A DNA stretch of 64,000 bases from an uncultured Selenomonadaceae bacterium (lineage in GTDB: Bacteria > Bacillota > Negativicutes > Selenomonadales > Selenomonadaceae). Below are positions 51,833-60,616 of this stretch, piece after piece. The notes beneath the pieces were generated by a model. That model was not told the DNA's origin and searched no databases. It saw nothing but the letters and a program-made list of their open reading frames with translations. The position numbers and the translations under genes were made by a program. Positions within the stretch are counted from its first letter, which is position 1; each line of letters starts with the position of its first letter. The stretch covers positions 1 to 64,000 of the forward strand of contig CAJOHG010000002.1 of assembly GCA_905234395.1 (NCBI GenBank), given 5' to 3'.

Positions 51833-52581
51833 ATTTGGCTCTGTGTGGTTTGGGTAAGGCAGGAAGAGAATTTGTTAATTACACCTTGTCTTCCGATGAA
51901 TTTGTTTTGCGTGATGTTTTGTGCCGAAAAGAAAGCAAAGACTGCGGCAAAACCGTCAGCGAGGCTTTGGGCATAATTACACCGCGCACCATTCGTGTGA
52001 CAAACTTACACGAATGGGAAAATCTCAATGAAGTTGATGTTCTTGTAGATTTTTCTCACAGTGAAACGTCCATGTTGCTATTTGATTTGTGTTGTCGAAA
52101 AAAAATCAATCTGGTTATTTGCACGACAGATTTTTCTGACGAACAGATAAACTTTATTAAGGAGAAAACTCTTCGTGAAGGCATAGGCGTTGTATATGCA
52201 CCGACTTTGACGCCGGGCATTAATCTGGTGATTGATTTCGTGAAAAAAATATCTGCCGTGTTTCCTGAATTTAATTTTGAGATCATTGAACGTCACGGAC
52301 GCAACAAGCCTGTACCGACCAGAACATCCAGGATAATCGCCGCGAATATTCTGCGAAAAGATGTGCCTATAAATTCCGTTCGATTGGACGGATATGTAGG
52401 TATCCACGAAGTCACTGCCACGGACGGTTTGGAGCGGCTGTCTTTAATCCACGAATCTTTTACGCGCGGTGCTTTTGTCAGAGGAGCTTTGTTGGCTTGC
52501 AAATACATTCATAAAAGAAATGGATTTCACACGATGAATGAAGTTGTGGCAAACATTTTGAGTAATTCTGACACCTTATAA
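51829..52581 (+). CDS. DapB-like (dihydrodipicolinate reductase family) oxidoreductase
   Basis: A 250-residue protein. Marks are the Rossmann loop ALCGLGKAGREFV near residue 3, VDVLVDFSHSETSMLLF near 70, LVICTTDFSDEQINF near 93, YAPTLTPGINLVIDFVKK near 123, and EIIERHGRNKPVPTRTS near 150, which corresponds to the HHxxK(x)DxPSGTA region of DapB but without the second lysine pattern. A true DapB of lysine synthesis is possible, yet the setting with an ATP-grasp and a racemase points to a dedicated reductase of a glycan side pathway. No ribosome-binding site is needed because of the 4-nt overlap. Confidence 0.7.
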   Translation: MNLALCGLGKAGREFVNYTLSSDEFVLRDVLCRKESKDCGKTVSEALGIITPRTIRVTNLHEWENLNEVDVLVDFSHSETSMLLFDLCCRKKINLVICTTDFSDEQINFIKEKTLREGIGVVYAPTLTPGINLVIDFVKKISAVFPEFNFEIIERHGRNKPVPTRTSRIIAANILRKDVPINSVRLDGYVGIHEVTATDGLERLSLIHESFTRGAFVRGALLACKYIHKRNGFHTMNEVVANILSNSDTL

Positions 52582-52738
52582 CTTTTTGTGAAGATGAATT
52601 TGAGTACTTTTGTTATCAAAGACGCCCTCTAAGTGATAATGACTGACAAATTTTTTCCGTCAAATGAACGTCTCCCCGATTTTTTCATGTATTGCTGTTA
52701 AAATTGCGTCCAACAAAATTGAAAGGACGGCGATTGAA

Positions 52739-52816
52739 ATGGGCGACGTGATGATAGCGGTGATGATCGTTTGCATGATGGTCTACTCGTTCGGCGACGA
52801 TATTTTTGCTGATTGA
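52739..52816 (+). CDS. Possible 25-residue membrane peptide
   Basis: MGDVMIAVMIVCMMVYSFGD and a short acidic end (DIFAD). AAAGGACGG lies 9 nt before the ATG, and a strong terminator follows 9 nt after the stop, which together suggest a real small gene. The peptide is a single hydrophobic helix rich in Met and Val. The upstream DNA (52582-52738) shows no other gene. No family is known to me. Confidence 0.45.
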   Translation: MGDVMIAVMIVCMMVYSFGDDIFAD

Positions 52817-52824
52817 CAAACTAA

Positions 52825-52856
52825 AACCGCCCTCAAGATTTGAGAGCGGTTTTTTA
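52825..52856. terminator. Terminator between the small ORF and fba
   Basis: AACCGCCCTCAA and TTGAGAGCGGTT form a 12-bp stem with one mismatch, followed by TTTTTT. It is usable from both sides, ending fba on the minus strand. Confidence 0.85.
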
Positions 52857-52876
52857 TTTGGAAAAGATTGTACAGA

Positions 52877-53875
52877 TTATTTTGCGTTGGCAAGTTCCAT
52901 GATGGCAGCAGCAGTGCCTTCGGAGCCGAGAACTTCTTTAATCTTGTGCGCCACGAGCTCTTTGATGTAAGCACGTGCGGGCGAGAGATATTGACGCGGG
53001 TCGAAGTGGTCGGGATGTTGCGTGAAGTGTTCGCGAATGCCGGCGGTCATTGCAAGACGCAGGTCGGAGTCGACGTTGATCTTGCAGACTGCGCTGCGTG
53101 CTGCTTTGCGGAGCTGTGCTTCGGGAATGCCGACAGCATCTTTCAATGCGCCGCCGTTGTCGTTGATGATTTTGACATACTTCGGAATGACGGAGCTTGC
53201 GCCGTGGAGAACAATCGGGAAGCCGGGAATTTGTTTTTCGATTTCGGCAAGGATGTCGAAACGAAGTTCGGGCGGTTCAAGAACGCCGGTTTCGGGATTG
53301 CGCGTGCACTGTTCGGGCGTGAATTTGAATGCGCCGTGGCTGGTGCCGATAGCGATTGCCAAAGAGTCGCAACCGGTCTTGCTGACAAATTCAACGACTT
53401 CTTCGGGTTTGGTGTAGTGAGCTTTGTCTGCATCAACAGAAACATCATCTTCGACGCCTGCGAGCTGACCGAGTTCCGCCTCAACCATTACGCCGTGAGC
53501 ATGAGCATATTCAACGACTTCTTTGGTCTTCTCAATGTTTTCGGCAAAAGGATAGTGCGAGCCGTCGAACATAACGGAAGTGAATCCGCCGTCGATACAA
53601 GATTTGCAGGTTGCAAAGTCCGGACCGTGGTCAAGGTGCAGAGCGATCGGAATGTCGTTGACTTCGAGAGCTGCGCGGACGAGATGAACGAGATACTGAT
53701 GATTGGCATACTTTCTTGCGCCGGCGGAACATTGAAGAATGACAGGAGATTGGAGTTCGGCAGCGGCACCGGTGATGCCCTGAACGATTTCCATGTTGTT
53801 GACGTTGAATGCGCCGATAGCGAAGCCGCCTTCGTGAGCTTTTTTGAACATAGCTTTGGTTGTGATTAACGGCAT
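52877..53875 (-). CDS. fba: Class II fructose-bisphosphate aldolase
   Basis: Cleaves fructose 1,6-bisphosphate in glycolysis; zinc dependent. It has 332 residues. Marks are FAIGAFNVNNMEIVQGI near residue 18, ALHLDHGPDFATCKSCIDGG near 78 (zinc His), VEAELGQLAGVEDD near 130, IGTSHGAFKF near 175, and VLHGASSVIP near 220; the phosphate loop is KINVDSDLRLA near 263. It has its own promoter and stands apart from the gap operon. Confidence 0.96.
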   Translation of the reverse strand: MPLITTKAMFKKAHEGGFAIGAFNVNNMEIVQGITGAAAELQSPVILQCSAGARKYANHQYLVHLVRAALEVNDIPIALHLDHGPDFATCKSCIDGGFTSVMFDGSHYPFAENIEKTKEVVEYAHAHGVMVEAELGQLAGVEDDVSVDADKAHYTKPEEVVEFVSKTGCDSLAIAIGTSHGAFKFTPEQCTRNPETGVLEPPELRFDILAEIEKQIPGFPIVLHGASSVIPKYVKIINDNGGALKDAVGIPEAQLRKAARSAVCKINVDSDLRLAMTAGIREHFTQHPDHFDPRQYLSPARAYIKELVAHKIKEVLGSEGTAAAIMELANAK

Positions 53876-53942
53876 TTACATTACCTCCCCAAAATTACTA
53901 CACAGTTTTGCGGGACTTGCGTCCCTCTCAAATAACGCTTGC

Positions 53943-53972
53943 ATTGTAACACAGTTGCGGTCAAAGTTGCAA
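53943..53972 (-). promoter_or_regulatory. Promoter of fba
   Basis: Minus strand: -35 TTGCAA (53967-53972), 18-nt spacer, -10 TACAAT (53943-53948). Confidence 0.6.
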
Positions 53973-54013
53973 CAATGAATTGAAAAATATTTTGACAATT
54001 TTATTGGCGCAGT

Positions 54014-54523
54014 TCAATTTGAATCGTCAGCAAGCCGCAAAAGTTTCAACTCAAACGGATCATCGGCTTTAGGCGGCGAGTGATGTTTGGCGATAATCTT
54101 AGCCTCTTTGAAAAGCCCAATGCGTTGAAGTTTTTGCCCGCCCAATTCCGCGTGATGATGATAGACGTAAAGCGCGTGATTGCCGTTAAGTTCCAGACGT
54201 TCAGCAAATTTCGGCGCAAAGGTCGTGATAAGCACAACGAAAATTTTTCCGCGAATCGTCAAGTCTCCGGCTTTCCTGCCAACGTCGTGCAAGAGAGCGC
54301 ATCGAATCAGAAATTCACGGTCGACGCCGCGTTTATCTTCAATGACGAGTCGTTCAATCGTGTAAGCCGTGCGCAAGCTGTGAACTTGATCGGCGACGCT
54401 CATCGCGAAAAAAAGTTTCTGCTCGTCGGCGTTGAGGTGCGCAGAAATGTATTTGCCGTCGTCGACAGTGACACGCGCCGTCACCGCCCGAACAAATTGA
54501 TAAATCCTTCTCAAAACACTCAT
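54014..54523 (-). CDS. HD-domain protein
   Basis: A 169-residue protein with a metal-dependent phosphohydrolase pattern: HSLRTAYTIERLV near residue 50, CALLHDVGRKAGDL near 77 (the HD pair), HHHAELGGQKLQRIGLF near 128. The substrate is unknown. The start is taken at MSVLRR; the bases before it are a copy of the hisZ tail, implying that the gene once overlapped the hisZ stop by 4 nt (GGCATGAG). It stands between hisZ and fba on the minus strand. Confidence 0.75.
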   Translation of the reverse strand: MSVLRRIYQFVRAVTARVTVDDGKYISAHLNADEQKLFFAMSVADQVHSLRTAYTIERLVIEDKRGVDREFLIRCALLHDVGRKAGDLTIRGKIFVVLITTFAPKFAERLELNGNHALYVYHHHAELGGQKLQRIGLFKEAKIIAKHHSPPKADDPFELKLLRLADDSN

Positions 54524-54551
54524 GCCAAATAAATTAACTCCATACAAAATT
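54521..54551 (-). repeat. Duplicated hisZ tail fused to the HD-gene start
   Basis: CATGCCAAATAAATTAACTC and the next bases recur at 54635-54665, where they form the hisZ stop. The offset is 114 bp. The region between the copies (54552-54634) shows no gene. Confidence 0.85.
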
Positions 54552-54633
54552 TTTTTTCACGCAAAAATTTCCGCGTCGAATGAGTTTTGATTCATCAGCC
54601 AGCCAAATCATCGCAACTTCTTGACGCCGTGTT

Positions 54634-55779
54634 TCATGCCAAATAAATTAACTCCGTGCAAAATTTTTCCGCGCAAGATTTTTCGGCGTCCGATTGAGTT
54701 TGAGCCGTCAACGAAACTTCAACGACTTTGCCCGCCTTGCGAAGTTCAGCAGCTCGACGAATCGCCGCGACTTCTTGACCTGCCGAGTAGCTCAAATAAA
54801 AATCTTTAGCCCGCGAATCGTCCGCAATGCCTTGAAATTTCCGCGCATCCAAAACTCGTTCGATGCCCAACGCAAATCCCGTGGCAGGACACGCCGCGCC
54901 GAAATCTTTGAGCATGTGGTCGTAACGTCCGCCGCCCGCCAACGTGTAGCCGACGCCCGGAGCATAAGCCTCGAAGACCATGCCGGTATAATATTCAAAG
55001 TCGCGAATCAAGCCGAGGTCGAAAGAAATTTTTTCCGCAACGCCGTAAATCTCAAGCAGCCGATAAATTTCCGACAAGTTGTCGATTGCGCGACGAGAAC
55101 GTTCATTTTGCGCGAGTGATTGAGCCGTCGATAAAATTTTTCTGCCGCCCTGCAACGTCGGAATTTTTTTCAGCGCGTCGTCAATGTCAAGTTTGTTCAG
55201 CGCAACGATGTCGTGGCGTTCGATTGCCGATTTAATTTGCGTTTGAACTGCGGGCGATAAATTTTCCATAAATCCCGCCGCGAATTCGACTTGACCCAGG
55301 CAAATTTTGAAGTCGACGAGTCCCGCGACGTTGAGAGCCTGCGCGGCGAGTGCGACAATTTCCGCGTCGGCAAATGCGTTTGAAATTCCCAAAAGTTCGA
55401 CGCCTGCTTGATAGAATTCGCATTGACGCCCGGGCTGATTCGTGCGGAAACGGAAGACGTTCGACAAGTAGGAGAGTTTGAGCGGCATTGACGAATCTTT
55501 TAAGCGATTGACGGCAAGTCGTGCGATTGGCGTTGTCATTTCGTTGCGCAAGGCTAATGTTCGGTTGTTGCGGTCAAACATTTTGAAAAGGTGCGGCTCA
55601 ATCACGCGCCCGCTTGAAGTTGTCAACGTCTCCAAATATTCCATTGTCGGCGTGACGACTTCTTCATAACCGAAGCTCGCGAACAGTTGCGCCAAATTTG
55701 ATTCGACTGCGCGTTTAGTCGCCGCCTCGTTCGGCAAAAAATCTCGCGTGCCGTAAGGTGTCTCTAAAAGTCCTGTCAT
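54634..55779 (-). CDS. hisZ: ATP phosphoribosyltransferase regulatory subunit HisZ
   Basis: Histidyl-tRNA-synthetase-like subunit that activates the short form of HisG in histidine synthesis. It has 381 residues. The opening TPYGTRDFLPNEAATKR near residue 7, LRNEMTTPIARLA near 77, YLSNVFRFRTNQPGRQCEFY near 103, and FDLGLIRDFEYYTGMVFEAY near 255 with GGGRYDHML near 287 mark the family; the tRNA-binding domain is absent. hisG would be expected nearby but is not in the window. Confidence 0.92.
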   Translation of the reverse strand: MTGLLETPYGTRDFLPNEAATKRAVESNLAQLFASFGYEEVVTPTMEYLETLTTSSGRVIEPHLFKMFDRNNRTLALRNEMTTPIARLAVNRLKDSSMPLKLSYLSNVFRFRTNQPGRQCEFYQAGVELLGISNAFADAEIVALAAQALNVAGLVDFKICLGQVEFAAGFMENLSPAVQTQIKSAIERHDIVALNKLDIDDALKKIPTLQGGRKILSTAQSLAQNERSRRAIDNLSEIYRLLEIYGVAEKISFDLGLIRDFEYYTGMVFEAYAPGVGYTLAGGGRYDHMLKDFGAACPATGFALGIERVLDARKFQGIADDSRAKDFYLSYSAGQEVAAIRRAAELRKAGKVVEVSLTAQTQSDAEKSCAEKFCTELIYLA

Positions 55780-55822
55780 TTAAAAACCTCCGTGTTCTGA
55801 TGTTGGGAAGATTTGCCCTTGA

Positions 55823-55850
55823 ATTGTAGCATAAAATTTTCGTTGCGCAA
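55823..55850 (-). promoter_or_regulatory. Possible promoter of hisZ
   Basis: Minus strand: -10 TACAAT (55823-55828), 16-nt spacer, -35 TTGCGC (55845-55850). It lies about 45 nt before the hisZ start. Confidence 0.45.
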
Positions 55851-55896
55851 AAAAAAATTCCCGCCGCGATTCGTCAAACGGTCGGGAAATTTTTTT
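55849..55896 (-). terminator. Terminator of the arginine/GT92 run
   Basis: Minus strand: TTCCCG and CGGGAA arms with further pairing inside are followed by TTTTTTTTT, just after the argF stop. Confidence 0.75.
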
Positions 55897-55911
55897 GATG
55901 ATTGACGTGAA

Positions 55912-56847
55912 TTAAATCGTGCCCATCGTCAACGCCATGACAGCCTTTTGCGTGTGAAGTCGATTTTCAGCCTCGTCAAAGATAACGTGCGCATTGTCTT
56001 CCAAAACGTCGTCGGTGATTTCCTCGCCGCGATAAGCCGGCAAACAGTGCAGGACGATTGCATTTTTGCTCGCGTGGCTCAAAAGATTTTTGTTGACTTG
56101 ATACGGCGCAAAGATTTTCTTGCGTGCGTCGTGTTCAGCTTCTTGTCCCATGCTCGCCCAAGTGTCCGTCGCGATAATGTCGGCGTCACGAACAGCCTCA
56201 ATCGGGTCTTGCGTCCACGAAAGTTTTGCTCCGGTCTCTTCGGCGTCGGAAAGTGCGTTCTCGAAAACTTTTTGATTCGGCTTGTAATTTTCGGGCGTCG
56301 CAACGTTGAGCGTCATTCCGACTTTCGCCGCGCCGTAAAGATAAGAATTGGTCATGTTGTTGCCGTCACCGACGTAAGCCATTTTGAGTGCGCGGAAATT
56401 TTTGCCCTTGTGTTCGCGAATCGTCAACAGATCCGTCAAAACTTGACACGGGTGCAATAAATCGGTCAAGCCGTTGATGACGGGAATATCGGCGTATTTG
56501 GCAAGCTCCTCGACTTTCGACTGCTCGAACGTGCGAATCATGATTCCGTCAAGATATCGCGCCAAAACTCTGGCGGTGTCTTTAATAGGCTCGCCGCGTC
56601 CGAGTTGCAAATCTTTGCTCGACAAAAATAATCCCGTGCCGCCAAGTTGGAAGATGCCGACTTCAAAAGATACACGCGTGCGCGTCGAAGATTTTTCAAA
56701 GATCATTCCCAACGTCTTGCCCGAAAGCAATTTGTGTTCGACGCCCGATTTCTGCATGATTTTCAATTTCGCCGCGCAGTCCAAAATTTCATAAACCTCG
56801 TCCGCGCTGAGATCGTGAATCGAAAGTAAATCTTTACCGTTCAACAA
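55912..56847 (-). CDS. argF: Ornithine carbamoyltransferase
   Basis: Makes citrulline from ornithine and carbamoyl phosphate. It has 311 residues. Marks are FEKSSTRTRVSFEVGIFQLG near residue 50 (carbamoyl-phosphate loop STRTR), NGLTDLLHPCQVLTDLLTI near 122, YVGDGNNMTNSYLYGAAKVG near 152, TDTWASMGQE near 228 and VLHCLPAYRGEEITDDVLE near 267. The start is TTG inside the end of GT92 copy 1, with GGAGAG upstream; a GTG three codons earlier (56856) is possible. Translation is coupled to the glycosyltransferase gene. A 45-bp piece spanning this start is duplicated at 58175-58219. Confidence 0.94.
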   Translation of the reverse strand: MLNGKDLLSIHDLSADEVYEILDCAAKLKIMQKSGVEHKLLSGKTLGMIFEKSSTRTRVSFEVGIFQLGGTGLFLSSKDLQLGRGEPIKDTARVLARYLDGIMIRTFEQSKVEELAKYADIPVINGLTDLLHPCQVLTDLLTIREHKGKNFRALKMAYVGDGNNMTNSYLYGAAKVGMTLNVATPENYKPNQKVFENALSDAEETGAKLSWTQDPIEAVRDADIIATDTWASMGQEAEHDARKKIFAPYQVNKNLLSHASKNAIVLHCLPAYRGEEITDDVLEDNAHVIFDEAENRLHTQKAVMALTMGTI

Positions 56848-58137
56848 AATTATCACTCTCCAAATTAAAAATGTCTTGTAAGTAATCCAAATCAACAAAA
56901 TATTGCCATGCATCAACTCTTTCTAGACCGCGGACTACTTTTTTTATCTCGCCCGTTATTCGCGGAATAGCAACTTGCTGACACGCAGCTCGCAATTCAT
57001 TGACGACAGGATAAGGCAAACTTAAAAGCTTCGGCAATTCTCGTGTAAAGAGTCTTCCGTCATTCAAAGTCACTTGGTCGAGTGATTTTAAGACAGCTTT
57101 GAGTGATGCCTCTTCATAAAATTTTGCCTGCAAAGTGTCCGCGAGTTTCGTCTGAAGATAAGCGGCGACTGCGCGGCAAGTCAAAAACGTTTCCATTTTG
57201 TCCGCGTAAAAATCTTGCGGCGTGTTCGTTGAAAGAGTCGGCGATAAATTTTTCTCTAAAGCACTTAACAATCTTTCGTCGACGTGAGAATTATCGGGCG
57301 GCTGATAAATTTTCGCTCGTGCGTCGCGATAATTTAAAATGCCGTCGTCGAATTCCTCGTTGCGGTCATAAAGGTTAAATTGTTTTTCATCGTAAGGAAC
57401 TTTGCCGGGACAAGCCCAACCTCTCGGCGTTTTTTTTGTAATAAATTCTTCGCGGGATTTTATGTAATAATGATTGACAACGATTTTTTCTGCAGTCACA
57501 GGAAAGTTAAGGTGATTGAAAGTAGGACGACCCATTTCATTTACGGGATAATGTCCTCCAAAATAAACGATATGATGCGGATCGAAAATGAATTTTATTT
57601 GTCTCGGAATGGTAATGTTTTTTATGAAAGCATTATACGATCTGTTATTAACCGTATAGTCTTTGGGAGCGCGGCGCGTGAATCGTTCGAGCACACCGCG
57701 AGAGTAGTCGGCAGTCTCCAGACCATTTGAACCGTAATGTTGCCAATTCATTACCAAGCCAGGTACGTTCGGGTTGTGCGACAAAATTTCGTCGACGACA
57801 TCAGTAATAATCCCCCCCCAACTGATTTTGGAAAGATGAATTCGTCACCGTCGATGAACGCCATATAACGACAATGATACTTGAATCGTTTCACAGCGTC
57901 GTTATAAGCAACGTATTGAACGGGTTTTCCATTAATAGGAATGTAATCGACGAGACCGGCTTCAACGTAAGGTGCGGCGACTTCGGCTTGATTGTCTGTT
58001 GAATCGTTGTCATAAAGGTAAAAATGATCTACGCCTGCCATCAAGTGATAGTCGAGCCACTCTTTCAGATACGGAGCCTCACATTTGAGAATCGCCACGA
58101 CTGCCAAATCGTGCAGGAATAAATTTTTGTCAACCAT
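56834..58137 (-). pseudogene. GT92-like glycosyltransferase copy 1, out of frame at a G8 tract
   Basis: The N-terminal 96 residues (MVDKNLFLHDLAVVAILKCE, then FYLYDNDSTDNQAEVAAP, to MAFIDGDEFIFPKS) run into VGGG and then nonsense at eight consecutive G. The second half (DVVDEILSHNPNVPGLVMNW to NLESDNFVER) lies in another frame. Adding one G makes a single 434-codon frame that aligns with copies 2 and 3, so as read the gene is OFF. Motifs as in copy 2, including GVLERFTRRAPKDY. Its end overlaps the argF start. Confidence 0.88.
57812..57819 (-). repeat. G8 (plus-strand C8) tract in GT92 copy 1
   Basis: Eight G in the coding strand read GTT GGG GGG GGA TTA. Nine G would give GGG GGG GGG ATT and restore the frame (IITDVVDEIL, matching IVEVVDEIL of copy 2). 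This is the layout of a slipped-strand contingency tract. Confidence 0.95.
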
Positions 58138-58174
58138 TGTTCAATTTCACTCCATATTGCTAAACAAGTTGTTA

Positions 58175-58219
58175 ATCGAAAGTAAATCTTTACCGTTCAA
58201 CAAAATTATCACTCTCCAA
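58175..58219 (-). repeat. Duplicated argF start behind GT92 copy 2
   Basis: 45 bp identical to 56819-56863. It covers the last codons of the glycosyltransferase and the first codons of argF (NGKDLLSI). Behind copy 2 the argF part is a useless fragment of about ten codons. It shows that the unit duplicated was one glycosyltransferase gene plus the beginning of argF, with a 1356-bp period. Confidence 0.9.
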
Positions 58220-59419
58220 TTTCAAAAGGTCTCGCAGATAATCAAACTCCACGTAATGTTTCCACCAATATCTTGCGCCGAAAACGTTCATAAACTGCGC
58301 GAGAAAATCTCGTGCGGCGTTGCGAATGAACTTCACGGCAGGATAAGGAAAGCTCAAAAGATTTGGCAGGTCACGAATAAAAAGTTGCGCCTCCGATTGA
58401 GTTGCACCGCTCAAAGATTTTAAAATCGCCTCAATCGACGCTTGCTCACAAATTTTCCAATAATCGGCGGCGGGAAATTGACTGCGCAAAAATGTTGCCA
58501 ATGCCCGGCACGTCAAAGCCGTTTCCATATTATCAACGGTCGGCAAAATTTTTATCAACGTCTCAATCACGCGGGCAAGTCTGTCGTCGCGACTTTCAAT
58601 CGAAAAATTTTCTGCACGGACTGCACGATAATACAAAATGCCGTTGTCGAACTCGTCGTTGCGGTCAAGGTTATTAAATTTCTCTCGCGTATATTGATTG
58701 ATTTCTGTATTGGCACAGGCATAACCGCGTCGAGACTTCTGCGCATATTCTTCCCACGATTTGCAATGATAATGATTGACGACAATTTTTTCGGCGGTTA
58801 CGGGTTCATTGAATTCTGCAGGAACGACTGCATCGTTCTCATTAACGGCGGTCAGCGGCTCAAAATAAATCGCGTAGTGCGGAATGCCGACAAAATCTAT
58901 CGCGCGAGGATTGGCTATCGTCTTGACTTGTTTATTTCCCGACCAATCTTTAGCGGCACGTCGAGTAAATCTTTCAAGCACGCCGCGAGAATAATCGGCA
59001 GTCTCTTGCCCGTTTGAACCGTAGATTTGCCAATTAATCGCAAGTCCCGCCGCCAATGAATCGCGCGATAAAATTTCGTCAACGACCTCAACGATTGAAC
59101 GATTGCTTTTCGGCAAGATGAATTCGTCGCCGTCAATGAATGCCATGTAACGACACTGAAACTTGAAACGTTTTACGGCGTCATTGTAGACAATCAGCTG
59201 CATTGCATTGCCGGGCGCATGAATATAATCGATGAGACCTGCCTCAACGTAAGGCGCGGCGACTTCGGCTTGATTGTCCGTTGAATCGTTGTCATAAAGG
59301 TAGAAATGTTCGACGCCGGCGAGCAAATGATAGTCGAGCCACTCTTTCAGATACGGAGCCTCACATTTGAGAATCGCCACGACTGCCAAATCATACGGGA
59401 ACAAATTTTTATTAACCAT
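58190..59419 (-). CDS. GT92-like glycosyltransferase copy 2
   Basis: A 409-residue protein. The opening LAVVAILKCEAPYLKEWLDY near residue 12, HFYLYDNDSTDNQAEVAAPY near 37, FIDGDEFILPKSNRSIVEVV near 92, and SNGQETADYSRGVLERFTRR near 130 fit the DUF23/GT92 pattern, in which the DxD-like DGDE binds the metal and sugar nucleotide. VTAEKIVVNHYHCKSWEEYA near 205 is also conserved among the copies; the last 120 residues are helical. The acceptor is unknown. It overlaps argD by 8 nt. It has no homopolymer tract. Confidence 0.85.
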   Translation of the reverse strand: MVNKNLFPYDLAVVAILKCEAPYLKEWLDYHLLAGVEHFYLYDNDSTDNQAEVAAPYVEAGLIDYIHAPGNAMQLIVYNDAVKRFKFQCRYMAFIDGDEFILPKSNRSIVEVVDEILSRDSLAAGLAINWQIYGSNGQETADYSRGVLERFTRRAAKDWSGNKQVKTIANPRAIDFVGIPHYAIYFEPLTAVNENDAVVPAEFNEPVTAEKIVVNHYHCKSWEEYAQKSRRGYACANTEINQYTREKFNNLDRNDEFDNGILYYRAVRAENFSIESRDDRLARVIETLIKILPTVDNMETALTCRALATFLRSQFPAADYWKICEQASIEAILKSLSGATQSEAQLFIRDLPNLLSFPYPAVKFIRNAARDFLAQFMNVFGARYWWKHYVEFDYLRDLLKLESDNFVER

Positions 59420-60611
59420 TGCTCAAAACATCGTCCAAAATATTGATGACTTCGTCGACGTGCGAATTCGTGATGATAAGCGGCGGAATGAAACGTAGCA
59501 CCGTGCCGACAGTGCAGTTGATAATCGCGCCGCGTTTCATGCACTCGTTGACGATTTCCACGCCCGAAATTTTTGGCTTGTCGAGTTGCGCACCGAGAAT
59601 CAGACCTTCGCCGCGAACGTCGGAAATTTGTTCGGGATATTTTTTTTGCAGTTCAATCAGACGCTGTTTGAAATATGCTCCGACCTCTTCGACGTGCGAC
59701 AAAAATTTTTCATCGGGCACTGTGTCGAGCACAACATTAGCCGCCGCACATGCCAAAGGATTGCCGCCAAAAGTCGTGCCGTGATCTCCGGCGTGAAAAG
59801 CTTGAGCAACTTTTTCCGTGCACATGAACGCGCCAATCGGAACGCCGCCCGCAAGACCTTTTGCAAGCGTGACAATGTCGGGTTTGATGCCGAATTTCTC
59901 GTAAGCGAAAAATTTTCCGCTGCGTCCCATGCCCGATTGAATCTCGTCGAGAATCAAAAGTGCGCCATATTTATCGCACAGTTCGCGGACTTTGGCAAGA
60001 TAATTATTTTTCGGAGGATAAACGCCGCCTTCGCCTTGAATCGTCTCCAACATCACCGCGCAAGTTTTGTCGGAAATTTTTTCTTCAAGCTCGGCAATGT
60101 CGTTGTAGTGCACGTAGTCGAAACCTGCGGGCAACGGTTCAAAACCTTTGTGATATTTCGGCTGACCTGTCGCAGTCAAAGTTGCGAGTGTCCGACCGTG
60201 AAAGCTGTCCCACGCCGTGATGATTTGAACTTTGTCGGGCGAAATTTTTTTTGCAAACTTGCGAGCAATTTTAATCGCGCCTTCGTTAGCTTCCGCACCT
60301 GAATTCGCGAAAAAAGCTCTGTCCAGTCCGCTAAGCGCAACGAGTTTAGTAGCGGCATCGGCTTGAGCTTGCGTGTAGTAAAGGTTGCTGACGTGAATGA
60401 CTTTGGCGGCTTGATTTGAAATTGCCTCGACTAGCGGCTTGTAAGCGTGACCCAAAACATTGACGGCAATGCCTGCGAGAAAGTCGAGATATTTTTTGCC
60501 GTTGATGTCGTAGAGATAAACGCCTTCGCCGCGCTCCAAAACGATCTTGTAACGATTGAACACGGGCAGATAATTTTTGTCGTCGCGTTCAAAAATTTTT
60601 TCTTCCGTCAA
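59412..60611 (-). CDS. argD: Acetylornithine aminotransferase
   Basis: PLP enzyme of arginine synthesis. It has 399 residues. Marks are GVYLYDINGKKYLDFLAGIA near residue 30, FFANSGAEANEGAIKIAR near 95, TAWDSFHGRTLATLTATG near 130, LILDEIQSGMGRSGKFFAYE near 215, and the PLP lysine in VTLAKGLAGGVPIGAF near 250. The TTG start (MTEEKIF) has GGAGG 9 nt upstream; a GTG three codons earlier overlaps the GT92 copy 3 stop and is less well spaced. It is sandwiched between two GT92 genes. Confidence 0.94.
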   Translation of the reverse strand: MTEEKIFERDDKNYLPVFNRYKIVLERGEGVYLYDINGKKYLDFLAGIAVNVLGHAYKPLVEAISNQAAKVIHVSNLYYTQAQADAATKLVALSGLDRAFFANSGAEANEGAIKIARKFAKKISPDKVQIITAWDSFHGRTLATLTATGQPKYHKGFEPLPAGFDYVHYNDIAELEEKISDKTCAVMLETIQGEGGVYPPKNNYLAKVRELCDKYGALLILDEIQSGMGRSGKFFAYEKFGIKPDIVTLAKGLAGGVPIGAFMCTEKVAQAFHAGDHGTTFGGNPLACAAANVVLDTVPDEKFLSHVEEVGAYFKQRLIELQKKYPEQISDVRGEGLILGAQLDKPKISGVEIVNECMKRGAIINCTVGTVLRFIPPLIITNSHVDEVINILDDVLSNG

Positions 60612-60616
60612 ATGAA

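Noticed and set aside
52868-53869. 333-codon open frame opposite fba
   Set aside because: It mirrors fba almost end to end, which is a codon-bias effect; fba has all family motifs.
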